Assembly: GCF_006149005.1 (NCBI RefSeq) | Contig: NZ_VBSL01000004.1 | Span: 124,001 to 188,000 of the forward strand | Direction: 5' to 3' | Source of the DNA: Larkinella sp. C7 | GTDB taxonomy: Bacteria; Bacteroidota; Bacteroidia; Cytophagales; Spirosomataceae | Length of the DNA stretch: 64,000 nucleotides | Shown: positions 1 through 8,655 of the stretch, one piece after another | Layout of the letters: each line of letters opens with the position of its first letter | How positions within the stretch are numbered: position 1 is the first letter of the stretch | Translations under genes and position numbers: made by a program | Notes under the pieces: generated by a model | The model's database searches: none | What the model saw: the letters and a program-made list of their open reading frames with translations, nothing else | What the model was told of the DNA's origin: nothing

Positions 1-1390
1 TGAGTTTCTGTCCCGTTACCACATCCAGCCACTCGGCCTGGTAGGTGCCTTTTTTCAAATTCAGGTTCAGGTCATGCGGTTGTACGGCCATCGGTTCGTA
101 ATACAGAACCCACTCCGTTTTCCCGTTGCCCAGCACCTGCGTCAGCGCACCCGGGGCCGAAGCCACCAGACCGGGAGCGGGTTTGTAGGTCACAAAATTT
201 AGCTTTTCAAAAAAGTCTTTCATCACTTTGAATTGTGACCGCAAGGCCGGACTGCCTCCGCCGGGAGCTTTATACGACGTGTCCTGACCGGTTTCGGCAC
301 CGACGGAATACGAGTAATCCAGGTGGTTGAATAAACCGCCCCCGGCCATCAAAAACCGCCAGGCCTGCCGACGATACGTGGCGTCTTCACGACCGGCAAA
401 ACCGGTTTCGTTAAATCCGATCACGCGGTTCAAATGGTAATTTTCCGTGACGGCTTCGGGCAGGGCGTAGTGAAACGTGAAAATCGAAATGTTGGAATCA
501 GCGTTGGCAATCGGATAGTGGAAATTGCTGACATCCTGCGAAATCAGATGCCGGTTTGGTAGTCGGCTTTCCTCGTCTTTGATCCAGCGGGCCACCTGCC
601 GGTGCCAGTCGTTCGAGCGTTGCGAAACCACCTGCAGGGTTGAACGCCAGTCTTTTTCGGGGCCGTATTCGTTGCGTTTCAGAACAATGTCCGTCTGATC
701 GGCCCAGGGTTCGTTCTGAATCTCGAAATAGCAATTCTCGAAACCGTTCAGTTCCCGGATAATTTTCCTGACATATTTTTCCTGATGCGCCAGCAAATTT
801 CCATTCTCCAGCGTATTGACCAACCGGGATGAGATGCTGTCGGTTTTATTGATGTTATTCTTTGGATTCAGCGCACTGTATTTCCAGCCATCGCTATAAT
901 GCGCCGAAAACAGATTCACTTCCACAATTACGCCCCGCTGGCGGGCCTGGGTCATAAAGTCCTTCAAGCGGTTGAAATAAGCAACATCCCACTGGTTGAG
1001 GTCAAACTTGTTTCCGCCCAGCGTATAACCGGGTTCGCTGCTCCGTCGCCACGGCAAGATCAACCGGCCTTCGGCGGCTGCCAGGGTGTTTTTCTGGATG
1101 CCAAAGTCACCCAGTTTCTCGATGTAAGCCCCCGTAAAAAGCCGGGTGGTGTTCATGCCGTCGGCGGCTGTAGCTTGCAAATACCGGGCATAATCGAAGT
1201 CGAGGTTGATCACCGAACCGTAGTGTTCTCCCGAACCGACCATCAGAATCGGCTTGTTCCGGTATTGAAAATAATGCGGATTCTGCGGATGCAACCGGAA
1301 GGGTCCGGAGGTTTGCGCCCAGGACCACGCGGTAGAAAATACCAGGAACCCTGCCCAAAAAAAACCGGGTTTTCTAGTCTGTTTCCACAT
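1..1390 (-). CDS. Secreted clan GH-A glycoside hydrolase (GH5/cellulase-like), C-terminus off the window
   Basis: An uninterrupted minus-strand frame of about 463 codons begins at ATG 1390-1388 and runs off the left edge. It opens with an N-terminal signal sequence (aromatic/hydrophobic stretch after MWKQTRKPG, ending near SWAQ). The body reads as a TIM-barrel glycosidase. A strand-4 type motif FEIQNEPW (about 708-722) gives the general acid/base Glu, and GFNETGFAG (about 395-420) gives a candidate nucleophile Glu. Both motifs are known from clan GH-A; the exact family is not resolved. The start lies inside the 3' end of the MFS gene (ATG upstream of its TAG, 17-bp overlap), which suggests translational coupling. 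It probably releases sugars or oligosaccharides used by the upstream genes. Confidence 0.8.
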   Translation of the reverse strand, partial: MWKQTRKPGFFWAGFLVFSTAWSWAQTSGPFRLHPQNPHYFQYRNKPILMVGSGEHYGSVINLDFDYARYLQATAADGMNTTRLFTGAYIEKLGDFGIQKNTLAAAEGRLILPWRRSSEPGYTLGGNKFDLNQWDVAYFNRLKDFMTQARQRGVIVEVNLFSAHYSDGWKYSALNPKNNINKTDSISSRLVNTLENGNLLAHQEKYVRKIIRELNGFENCYFEIQNEPWADQTDIVLKRNEYGPEKDWRSTLQVVSQRSNDWHRQVARWIKDEESRLPNRHLISQDVSNFHYPIANADSNISIFTFHYALPEAVTENYHLNRVIGFNETGFAGREDATYRRQAWRFLMAGGGLFNHLDYSYSVGAETGQDTSYKAPGGGSPALRSQFKVMKDFFEKLNFVTYKPAPGLVASAPGALTQVLGNGKTEWVLYYEPMAVQPHDLNLNLKKGTYQAEWLDVVTGQKL

Positions 1391-2618
1391 AGTTCATGTC
1401 CTTTTTGAAGGTTTCCTCCATAAAGTACAGCGCAATAAACGCCAGGGTTGCCGTCAATAATCCGACCCCAAGTGCACTATTCAGCGTTCCGACCTGGCCT
1501 TTTCCGTAAACAAACAGCGACGTTAACGGTATCACCGCTCCCCGCACAAAGTTGGGAACCGTCGTAGCCACTGTAGCCCGCAGGTTGGTTCCGAAAAGCT
1601 CGGCGGCAATGGTCACGAACAGCGCCCAATAGCCGTTGGCAACGCCAAGGAAAACACAAACCAGGTAGAAAACCGAGAGGTCTTTCATGGGAGCCAGCAG
1701 GTAGACCAGCACGAAAACCAGCGAAAGGGCAATGAAACTGCCGATGACTTTTTTGCGGCTTTTGAAATATTGACTCAACAATCCACTGGCAATGTCGCCA
1801 AAAACCTGACCGGTGAAGGTCAGCATGACGGCTTTTCCGGCCACCACCGGTTCGGTCAACCCCATCGCCTGACCAAATTCCGGCGAAAACGTCACCAGAA
1901 TCCCGACGACAAACCAGATGGGCAAACCGACCAGAATGCACTGAATATACTTCAGAAACCGCTCCCGGTTGTTGAACAGCATCATCAAATCACCGCGCTT
2001 CACCTGACGCTCTTTCACCACTTCAAAAATCTTGGATTCGAATACGTTCATCCGCAGCACCAGCAGCATCAAACCGAGACCGCCCCCCACGAAATACGAG
2101 ATCCGCCAGGCAAACAAATCGGCCACGAAATAGGCCATGATAGCGCCCAGAACGCCCATGGTAGCCACAATCGTGGTTCCATACCCGCGAATCTGCTTCG
2201 GTAACACTTCGGTTACCAGCGTGACACCCGCTCCCAATTCACCGGCCAGGCCCACGCCAGCCACAAACCGCAGAGCCGCGTACATGGGCAGACTGTCGAC
2301 AAATCCGTTGGCAATGTTCGCGAGCGAATAAATCAGAATCGACCCGAAGAGCACGGAAAGCCGCCCCCGTTTGTCGCCCAGAATGCCCCAGAAAACACCG
2401 CCCAGCAGCATCCCGGCCATTTGCCAGTTCAACAGCATGATGCCGTCGGGAAGTAGCCGGTCGTCAGGCACACCGATGGCTTTCAGGCTCGGAACCCGCA
2501 CGACGCTAAACAGAAACAGGTCGTACATATCCACCAGATAACCCAGCGCGGCCACCAGCACCGGAATTTGAAGCAATTGTTTACTCAGGCTTTGTTGGGG
2601 TTTCGGTTGCTCAATCAT
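1374..2618 (-). CDS. MFS transporter (sugar/organic acid type)
   Basis: This 414-aa polytopic protein has about 12 hydrophobic segments. A GDKRGR-type loop between the second and third helices (near residue 82) is the major facilitator signature, and RFVAGVGLAGELGAG resembles helix 4 of the aromatic acid/sugar-proton symporter branch. The length is normal for MFS. It starts at ATG 2618 and its last codons overlap the glycosidase start. The position inside a catabolic operon suggests inner-membrane uptake of the sugar or uronic acid released by the two hydrolases. The substrate cannot be read from sequence. Confidence 0.88.
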   Translation of the reverse strand: MIEQPKPQQSLSKQLLQIPVLVAALGYLVDMYDLFLFSVVRVPSLKAIGVPDDRLLPDGIMLLNWQMAGMLLGGVFWGILGDKRGRLSVLFGSILIYSLANIANGFVDSLPMYAALRFVAGVGLAGELGAGVTLVTEVLPKQIRGYGTTIVATMGVLGAIMAYFVADLFAWRISYFVGGGLGLMLLVLRMNVFESKIFEVVKERQVKRGDLMMLFNNRERFLKYIQCILVGLPIWFVVGILVTFSPEFGQAMGLTEPVVAGKAVMLTFTGQVFGDIASGLLSQYFKSRKKVIGSFIALSLVFVLVYLLAPMKDLSVFYLVCVFLGVANGYWALFVTIAAELFGTNLRATVATTVPNFVRGAVIPLTSLFVYGKGQVGTLNSALGVGLLTATLAFIALYFMEETFKKDMNYVETD

Positions 2619-2640
2619 TTTTTCGGTTTCAGTTTTATCG

Positions 2641-2729
2641 TTATCGGTTTACGGTTTTTAGTTTGGCGTGGCTGAAGCATTCAAAATGCGCGCGTCAGCC
2701 ACCCTAAACTAAAAACCGTAAACCGATAA
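2641..2729. repeat. Long palindromic spacer repeat (TTTACGGT / GGCTGA family)
   Basis: Perfect 24-bp arms (2641-2664 and 2706-2729) contain the words TATCGGTTTACGG and TTTTTAGTTT. A second inner pair, GTGGCTGA/TCAGCCAC, surrounds a short loop. It fills the spacer between two minus-strand genes. The same words recur in the palindrome at 36177-36228, so this is a repeat family and not only a terminator. Confidence 0.85.
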
Positions 2730-2737
2730 ACCGTAAA

Positions 2738-4042
2738 TTATACTTGCTTCGGAAGCGCGAAGGGCGCGCGGTATTGACGGCTCAGGTGCGAATTGGCTTC
2801 CGAGTCGCCGATGAATTCTTCTTTCTTCGGATCAAATTTCAGGGTGCGACCCAGGCGGTAGGCAATGTTACCGATGTGGGCCAGTCCCGACGCCAAATGG
2901 GCGGTTTCAACCGGGCCGTTCAGTTTCGATTTGTCCCGCGCCCGAACCGCTTCGATGAAGTTCAGGTAGTGGTCGCCCCCGGCATGACCCGCCGGTCCGG
3001 GCGTCCGCTCTTTGCCCAGAAACGTTTTGTAATCGTTGTAGCCGTTGATGACCATATAGCCTTTGTCGCCGTAAAAGAGGTTGCCGACTTCCACGCCGTC
3101 TTCCCGGTTGGTCATCCACGGACGCACTTCAAACTGAATCACTTTGCCTTGCGAGGGGTAATTATAGGTGGATGTCAGCAATTCCGGTGTTTCCTTGCAG
3201 TCTTTCCAGAGGTATTTGCCGCCCGCCGACGTCACCTCTTCCGGAAAACCGACGTCCAGCCCCCACATGGCCAAATCCGTTTCGTGGATGCCCTGGTTGC
3301 CAATGTCGCCATTGCCGTAGTCCCAGAACCAGTGCCAGTTGTAGTGAACGTAGTTTTTGGAGAACTCGCGCGCTTTGGCCGGTCCCTGCCACAAATCCCA
3401 GTTCAAACCCGCCGGAACAGCGCTGGGCCCCTGATTGCCAATGTCAGGACGCCATTTGTAGACCAATCCGCGCGCCATGTACACTTTCCCGATCAGACCG
3501 TCGCGGAGGTGTTTGATGGCTTCCTGAATGGCGGTCGAACTGCGCAATTGCACGCCGTGCTGCACAATCCGGTTGTATTTGGACGCAGCTTCCACCAGTT
3601 TTTTGCCTTCGCGCAGGTTGTGCGTACCCGGTTTTTCGACATACACATCTTTTCCGGCCTGACACGCCCAGATGGCCGCCAGTGCGTGCCAGTGGTTGGG
3701 TGTGGCAATGCTGACGGCATCGATGTTTTTGTCGTCATACACTTTTCGCAAATCCTGTTCGGTTTTCACCTTTCGGGAGTACGTTTTCTCAAAATCAGCC
3801 GCGCGCTGGGCCGAAACCACGTTATCGACGTCGCAGAGCGTGACGACCTCGACGTTCGGCAGTTTGGAGAAATTGGAAATGTGGTCTTTCCCGCGTCCGT
3901 TGACGCCGATGACGGCGACCCGGATGCGGTCGTTGGCACCAAAGGCATGGGCCGGAATCAGGGTCGGCAATCCCATTACGGCGAGGGAGCCGGTGGCAGC
4001 GGTTTTGAGGAAAGTCCTCCGGGAGTCGGATTGGTTTTTCAT
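2738..4042 (-). CDS. Gfo/Idh/MocA family oxidoreductase with Tat signal
   Basis: The 434-aa protein begins with a twin-arginine signal (SRRTFLK at residues 7-13, then a hydrophobic stretch ending near AHAFG), so it is probably exported folded with its NAD(P) cofactor. The Rossmann fold starts at IRVAVIGVNGRG (about 38-50), followed by EKPGTHN (about 134-140), the EKP motif that carries the catalytic Lys in this family. The C-terminal half is the usual alpha/beta dimerisation domain. In context it should oxidise or epimerise a sugar from the oligosaccharide handled by this operon. The substrate is unknown. Confidence 0.9.
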   Translation of the reverse strand: MKNQSDSRRTFLKTAATGSLAVMGLPTLIPAHAFGANDRIRVAVIGVNGRGKDHISNFSKLPNVEVVTLCDVDNVVSAQRAADFEKTYSRKVKTEQDLRKVYDDKNIDAVSIATPNHWHALAAIWACQAGKDVYVEKPGTHNLREGKKLVEAASKYNRIVQHGVQLRSSTAIQEAIKHLRDGLIGKVYMARGLVYKWRPDIGNQGPSAVPAGLNWDLWQGPAKAREFSKNYVHYNWHWFWDYGNGDIGNQGIHETDLAMWGLDVGFPEEVTSAGGKYLWKDCKETPELLTSTYNYPSQGKVIQFEVRPWMTNREDGVEVGNLFYGDKGYMVINGYNDYKTFLGKERTPGPAGHAGGDHYLNFIEAVRARDKSKLNGPVETAHLASGLAHIGNIAYRLGRTLKFDPKKEEFIGDSEANSHLSRQYRAPFALPKQV

Positions 4043-4075
4043 GAATCAAGCGGTTTAGGAAAATGAGTTATTTCG

Positions 4076-4151
4076 CAGACGGGGCCGCCCGGCGGTTGAG
4101 CGGAGTAAAAAGAGTTAAGCAGAGAAAGAGAGAAAAACTCTGCTTAACTCT
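4076..4151. repeat. Spacer palindrome with a GC-rich core shared with 28326-28346
   Basis: A 21-bp GC-rich core at 4076-4096 (begins CAGACGGGGCC, ends GGCGGT) recurs base for base in inverted orientation at 28326-28346 between etfA and etfB. Beside it is a hairpin with perfect 14-bp arms AGAGTTAAGCAGAG (4111-4124) and its complement (4138-4151). It sits between two co-directional minus-strand genes. Confidence 0.8.
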
Positions 4152-4169
4152 GCGAAACAACTCTTTCTT

Positions 4170-4940
4170 TTACAGTCTTGGCAAGGTCAGGCCGCCGTCG
4201 ACCATGATGACTTGCCCGGTTGAATACGGAAAGTCACCACGGGCCAAAGCAGCCACCGCCCGGCCCACATCGTCAGGAAAACCCCAGCGTTTCTGGACCG
4301 TCAGCCCTTCATCGATTAGTTTGTCGTATTTCCCGACGACCCCCGCCGTCATGTCGGTACGGATGATGCCCGGTCGTACTTCAAAAACCGGGATGTCGTA
4401 TTCACCCAGTCGGGCAGCAAACAATTGCGTGGCCATGCTGAGTCCGGCTTTGGCAATGCAATATTCTCCACGGTTCACCGAAATAACCGTCGAGGAGATC
4501 GAGGAAATCGTTATTATACACCCCGTAAAGTCCGTTTGATCAGCCTTTTGCGCAATCATCCAGTTGGCCGCAGCCTGGGTCAGAAAGTAGGCCCCCTGCA
4601 AATTGGTCGACAACACGTATTCGAAACTTTCCTCCGTTGCCTCCAGAATATCCCGGCGTTCCTTCGGCGCCACCCCCGCGTTATTTACTAATACGTTCAA
4701 CCGACCAAAACGGGCCTTGATTTGTTCCAGCATGCGGACGCGGTCTTCTTTCGACGCAATATCACCCTGGCAATAAATCACTTCAGCGCCCAATTCCTGA
4801 AGACCAGTCAGGGCCTCTGCAACCGCTTCTTCGGGCCGTACGCCATTGATGGCCAGATCGAAACCGGCTTTCGCCAGGTGTTCTGCAATCCCGTATCCAA
4901 TTCCCCGGCTTCCGCCCGTTATAAATGCTACTTTCTTCAT
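4170..4940 (-). CDS. Short-chain dehydrogenase/reductase (3-ketoacyl-ACP reductase-like)
   Basis: The 256-aa classical SDR starts MKKVAFITGG. The cofactor motif TGGSRGIG lies at about 8-15, NNAG at about 90, and the catalytic Ser and YxxxK (YCIAK) near 155-168. An ATG 48 bp upstream is in frame, but the extra residues are encoded by the palindromic repeat at 4953-5046, so I chose ATG 4940. The neighbours (two MocA oxidoreductases, an isomerase) suggest NAD(P)-dependent sugar or aldonate interconversion and not fatty acid synthesis. Confidence 0.88.
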   Translation of the reverse strand: MKKVAFITGGSRGIGYGIAEHLAKAGFDLAINGVRPEEAVAEALTGLQELGAEVIYCQGDIASKEDRVRMLEQIKARFGRLNVLVNNAGVAPKERRDILEATEESFEYVLSTNLQGAYFLTQAAANWMIAQKADQTDFTGCIITISSISSTVISVNRGEYCIAKAGLSMATQLFAARLGEYDIPVFEVRPGIIRTDMTAGVVGKYDKLIDEGLTVQKRWGFPDDVGRAVAALARGDFPYSTGQVIMVDGGLTLPRL

Positions 4941-4952
4941 TTTATGTTGGAT

Positions 4953-5046
4953 GGGAACGCGGACTGGGCGGATTGAACGGATCAACACTGATTTTTATGA
5001 AATTTTATCTGTGGAAATCCGTTCAATCCGCCCAATCCGTGTTCCT
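4953..5046. repeat. Palindromic spacer repeat (GGATTGAACGGAT family)
   Basis: Imperfect 30-bp arms (4953-4982 and 5017-5046) share a perfect 17-bp inner part GGGCGGATTGAACGGAT. The words GGGAACnCGG, GGATTGAACGGATCAA and ACAC-GATT recur in the longer perfect palindrome at 29662-29745. It lies between two minus-strand genes. Confidence 0.82.
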
Positions 5047-5047
5047 A

Positions 5048-6193
5048 TTAAAGTTCCGGAATGTCGACCCAGCAGCGTTTTTCCCAGCTTTCGATGCCTT
5101 TTTCGGCCAGTTGCACGCCCTTGGCTCCTTCCCGCAAGTCCCACGGAAATGGATCATCCTTCACGACGTGTTTCAAAAACAGCTCCCACTGCACCTTAAA
5201 GGCATTTTCGGCCACTTCCTGCTCCGGTACTTTGGCCCAGCCTTCAAAAAACTTGATCGGCTGCTCGATGTCGGGGTTCCAGACCGGTTTGGGTGTGTTG
5301 CCATAATGCTGAATGTAACACTCCCGCAAACCCGCCACCGCCGATCCTTTGGTGCCGTCTACATGCAAGGTCAGCAAATCATCGCGACGAACGCGGGTGG
5401 TCCACGAAGAGTTGAACTGAGCGATGACGCCCCCTTCGAGTTCAAAGGTTGCATAGGCGGCATCGTCGGCGGTACAGACATACGGTTTGCCCTGCTCGTC
5501 GATGCGCTCCGGAATGTGGGTTGCACCCAGACAAGATACGGCTTTTACTTTACCAAATACGTTGTCAAGCACATAGCGCCAGTGGCACAACATATCAACA
5601 ATGATCCCGCCATCGTCTTCCTTGCGGTAATTCCACGAGGGCCGTTGCGCCGGAATGGAGTGCCCTTCAAACACCCAATAGCCAAATTCACCCCGAACCG
5701 ACAGGATTTTTCCGAAGAAATCGTTCTGCATCAGGCGTTTCAGTTTCAACAAACCGGGTAACCACAATTTGTCCTGCACGACGCCGTTTTTCAGCCCGGC
5801 GGCTTTGCAGAGTTCATACAGTTCCAGGGCCACTTCGGTGCTGACGGCGGTCGGTTTTTCACAGTAGACGTGCTTTCCGGCGGCCACGGCTTTGCGAACG
5901 CCCTCCGCCCGGCGACCCGTCGTCTGGGCATCGAAATAAATGATGTTATGGGGATCGGCGAGGGCTTCATCGACGTTGGTCGTCATTTTCTGCACCCCCG
6001 ATTGCTGGCACAATTTCTCCAGTTTATTGACGTCCCGACCCACCAGAATGGGGTCCGGCATAATGACTTCGTCCGGTCCAACCTTCACGCCCCCCTGTTT
6101 GATGATGGCAACTATGGAACGCATCAGGTGTTGATTGGTACCCATCCGGCCGGTTACGCCGTTCATGATAATACCGACTTTGTGTTCTTTCAC
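5048..6193 (-). CDS. Gfo/Idh/MocA family oxidoreductase
   Basis: This 381-aa cytosolic relative of the exported oxidoreductase at 2738-4042 has no signal peptide. The Rossmann motif is KVGIIMNGVTGRMG at residues 5-18, and CEKPTAVS (about 109-116) carries the EKP lysine. The start is GTG at 6193. The next ATG would remove the first beta strand, and no in-frame ATG lies just upstream. A conserved HCxxW-type segment (MLCHWRYVLDN) follows in the C-terminal domain. It likely uses NAD(H) on a sugar or inositol-like substrate in the same pathway. Confidence 0.87.
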   Translation of the reverse strand: MKEHKVGIIMNGVTGRMGTNQHLMRSIVAIIKQGGVKVGPDEVIMPDPILVGRDVNKLEKLCQQSGVQKMTTNVDEALADPHNIIYFDAQTTGRRAEGVRKAVAAGKHVYCEKPTAVSTEVALELYELCKAAGLKNGVVQDKLWLPGLLKLKRLMQNDFFGKILSVRGEFGYWVFEGHSIPAQRPSWNYRKEDDGGIIVDMLCHWRYVLDNVFGKVKAVSCLGATHIPERIDEQGKPYVCTADDAAYATFELEGGVIAQFNSSWTTRVRRDDLLTLHVDGTKGSAVAGLRECYIQHYGNTPKPVWNPDIEQPIKFFEGWAKVPEQEVAENAFKVQWELFLKHVVKDDPFPWDLREGAKGVQLAEKGIESWEKRCWVDIPEL

Positions 6194-6238
6194 TTTTAAA
6201 TAAATGGCTAAAAGATGGTTGAATGGTTAAGCGGTTAT

Positions 6239-7102
6239 TTACGAATGATACAAATACCCGTGTTTGATTTTTTCCAGGAATTCCGCCTGATCTTCCGCCC
6301 AATACCGGTTTGAGAAGATCTCGACTTCATTGAAACCCGAAAAACCGGCAGCTTCGACCCACGACCGGATCTGGCGGATGTTGATGCAGCCTTCGCCCAT
6401 CAGTCCGCGGTCGTTGAGTAGATCGAGCGTTGGGGTTTTCCAGTCACAAATGTGGAAAGCATACAAATGCCCGTTTTTACCGCATCGCGCGATTTCCCGT
6501 TCCAGATCGGGGTCCCACCACAAATGATAGACATCGACGGCGATACCAACGTAGGGTGAATTCAGTTCCTCGGCCATGTCATTAGCCTGTCCTAAGGTGT
6601 TGACAGCCGAGCGGTTATCGGCATACATCGGATGTAAAGGTTCAATCGCCAGCCGGACGCCATTGGCTTCGGCATGGGGCAGCAGTGCGGCAATACCGTC
6701 CCGGATTTGTTTGCGGGATTCCGTCAAGGACTGACCTGGTGCGGCACCGCACACCAGTACGACGTGGGGGGCACCCAGTTCGGCGGCTTCGTCGATCGCC
6801 CGGCGATTGTCGTCCAGGGCGGTTTGTCGGCCAGCGGCTTCGAGGTGCGGAAAAAAACCGCCCCGGCAGAGAGAAACCACCGACAGGTTATGATCCCGCA
6901 GCAATTGGCTGGTTTCCCGAATGTTGCGATTGGCCAGCGCATCCCGCCAGACTGAAATTCCGCCAATCCCCGATCGGGAATAGTGCTTTGCGGCTTCCTC
7001 AATGGCCCACGGGCGGGTGGTGATGGTGTGAATGCACAGTTTTGAAAAATCCTGGAATGCCGGTTCCCCAGGCGTCGACTCCGCTAGTGGTGTTGTGCTC
7101 AT
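6239..7102 (-). CDS. Sugar phosphate isomerase/epimerase (AP endonuclease 2-like TIM barrel)
   Basis: This is a 287-aa TIM barrel. HTITTRPW, LCRGGFFPH, VLVCGAAPG, LAIEPLHPMYADNRSAV and VDVYHLWWDPDL give the metal-ligand Glu, Asp and His pattern of the xylose isomerase-like family. The start MSTTPLAES at 7102 overlaps the GH88-like stop by one base (TGATG), so the two are translationally coupled. The longer reading frame upstream is antisense-like sequence inside the neighbour. It probably isomerises or epimerises the keto-sugar made by the oxidoreductases. Confidence 0.86.
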   Translation of the reverse strand: MSTTPLAESTPGEPAFQDFSKLCIHTITTRPWAIEEAAKHYSRSGIGGISVWRDALANRNIRETSQLLRDHNLSVVSLCRGGFFPHLEAAGRQTALDDNRRAIDEAAELGAPHVVLVCGAAPGQSLTESRKQIRDGIAALLPHAEANGVRLAIEPLHPMYADNRSAVNTLGQANDMAEELNSPYVGIAVDVYHLWWDPDLEREIARCGKNGHLYAFHICDWKTPTLDLLNDRGLMGEGCINIRQIRSWVEAAGFSGFNEVEIFSNRYWAEDQAEFLEKIKHGYLYHS

Positions 7103-8481
7103 CACAGGGCTCCGAAAAAGGTGTAATACGGTTCGTTGTTTACCACCCGTTGCAGGTATAAGGCGACTTCGCGGGCGTGGTAATCCCCCCACATGCTCGA
7201 CTCGCCGTAGGGAATTTTGCTCCCTGCCGGAACATGATCCCAGCCGTTGGGCCGGTGGTAGATCGAGTGCAGAATCAGTCCCTGGTGGTTAGGGTCCGTG
7301 CTGAGATACGGTTCCTTAAACAGCGAATCTAACACCGTTAATCCCGCCTGCCAGTACCGTGAGCCGTTTTCGGTTTCGCCCCGTTCGGTCAGGTAGTTGC
7401 CCAGACGCAGCAATCCCTGCGCCCCAATGGCGGCTGCCGAACTGTCTACCGGCTCAAAATCATTGTAGGGATCGGAGGGCCGGTCGAGGTAATTACCCAT
7501 TTGCGACAAACCGGGTGCGCCGGTATCCCAGTATGGAATGCCGTCGATCGGCGTGTGTTCGATGTAAAAGTCGCAGGTGGCGCGGGCGGCTTTGAGCAGA
7601 TACGCTTCCACCACCTGCCGTCCACCGAACGGTTCCAGATCAACGTCTTCGAGTGTGTTCAGGTATTCCAGTTGTTCGGCAAAACCGCACATGGCCCAAG
7701 CCAGGCCGCGCGTCCAGGTCGTAAAACCGGTGTAGCCCTGCTGGGAGTTGGGGCAACGGAAATTGCCGTCTTTGGTATTGAAAACGCTTTCGTGCGCCGT
7801 GCGGCCCCAGAGATCGTAGATGTCACGTCCTTCGCCGTAAAAAACCGAGTACTCGGCTGTTGCTTTCATGTGTTCCAACCCCCGCTCGAGCAGATTGATT
7901 TTTACATCGCCTTCCCCCTGAAAAACGTGACCAAGGCTGTGGCTTAGCACGACGGCCCGGCAGGAACGGATCGTATCGACAAAAAGCGAATGTGGTCCGT
8001 TGAAGGAGTGAATGAATCCACCGGTTTTGACGGTCGTCCAGCGGCTGGCCTGCACGGCTCCCGAAATTTTGAGGGCTAGTTCGTAAAAATTCTTTTCCCA
8101 CTCGTCGAATTCTACTTTGCCTTCCCGCATCAGCCGCAGCAGGTTGCCGTAGGTGCTCACGTTGTTGAAACCGTGGTCGTGAACGCCAATGTGGCTGATG
8201 TGGGGGGCCATGACGCCGAGCGTTTTTTGCCGCCCCGTTTCCAGAAAATGCGGGTCGCCGGTGGCGTCGAACTGGAGGATGGAGGAGCCAAACTGGAAGC
8301 CCTGCGTCCACTCGGTCCAGCCGCGGGTGGTGTAGTGTCCCTGCACCGTAAAAACCGGTGACCCTTTGGCGGTATCGTAATGGGAATCGATCAGGTTGAT
8401 TTTTTGGGCGGATAAATCCCAGAACTGCTTGAGTCGGGTTGTGAAGTCGGCCGGTTGAAGGCCGTAGTTGATTTGAATCAT
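7102..8481 (-). CDS. GH88-like unsaturated glucuronyl hydrolase
   Basis: The 459-aa protein has the alternating helix pattern of an (alpha/alpha)6 barrel. HDHGF (101-105) matches the HDxGF motif whose Asp hydrates the unsaturated uronic acid, and VDTIRS (168-173) supplies a second Asp. WTRGLAWA, YWDTGAP, DSSAAAIGAQGL and YGESSMWGDYH follow as in this family. There is no signal peptide, so it should act in the cytoplasm on 4,5-unsaturated uronyl oligosaccharides made by lyases. It is first in the seven-gene minus-strand operon. No lyase or SusCD pair lies in the window. Confidence 0.88.
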   Translation of the reverse strand: MIQINYGLQPADFTTRLKQFWDLSAQKINLIDSHYDTAKGSPVFTVQGHYTTRGWTEWTQGFQFGSSILQFDATGDPHFLETGRQKTLGVMAPHISHIGVHDHGFNNVSTYGNLLRLMREGKVEFDEWEKNFYELALKISGAVQASRWTTVKTGGFIHSFNGPHSLFVDTIRSCRAVVLSHSLGHVFQGEGDVKINLLERGLEHMKATAEYSVFYGEGRDIYDLWGRTAHESVFNTKDGNFRCPNSQQGYTGFTTWTRGLAWAMCGFAEQLEYLNTLEDVDLEPFGGRQVVEAYLLKAARATCDFYIEHTPIDGIPYWDTGAPGLSQMGNYLDRPSDPYNDFEPVDSSAAAIGAQGLLRLGNYLTERGETENGSRYWQAGLTVLDSLFKEPYLSTDPNHQGLILHSIYHRPNGWDHVPAGSKIPYGESSMWGDYHAREVALYLQRVVNNEPYYTFFGAL

Positions 8482-8576
8482 TGGTCGATACTGGAAACGG
8501 AAGGAAATCCATTGAACTACCAGTAAAAGACAGGATGGGCCGGGAATTACCGGTTTGGGTGGAAATAAGTTGAAAC

Positions 8577-8630
8577 AAGGCCCCTGAAAAAACAGACCGA
8601 CGGGTGTGGGTCTACTTTTTCAGGGGCCTT
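8577..8630 (-). terminator. Terminator hairpin after the M56 peptidase gene
   Basis: Arms AAGGCCCCTGAAAAA (8577-8591) and its perfect complement (8616-8630) flank a 24-nt loop that itself can pair (AGACC/GGTCT). A/T tails on both sides fit an intrinsic terminator for the minus-strand protease operon. The hairpin also lies just upstream of the GH88-like gene, insulating the two operons. Confidence 0.7.
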
Positions 8631-8655
8631 CTGGTGACTGATCCGCTTTCCTTTT

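Noticed and set aside
2744-4066. Long antisense open frame opposite the Gfo/Idh/MocA gene
   Set aside because: It has no recognisable domains and is explained by codon bias of the real gene on the other strand. The same applies to long antisense frames at 25308-26510 (glnS), 18056-19345 (permease) and 42578-43894.
4941-4988. N-terminal extension of the SDR
   Set aside because: The extra residues are translated from the palindromic repeat 4953-5046.
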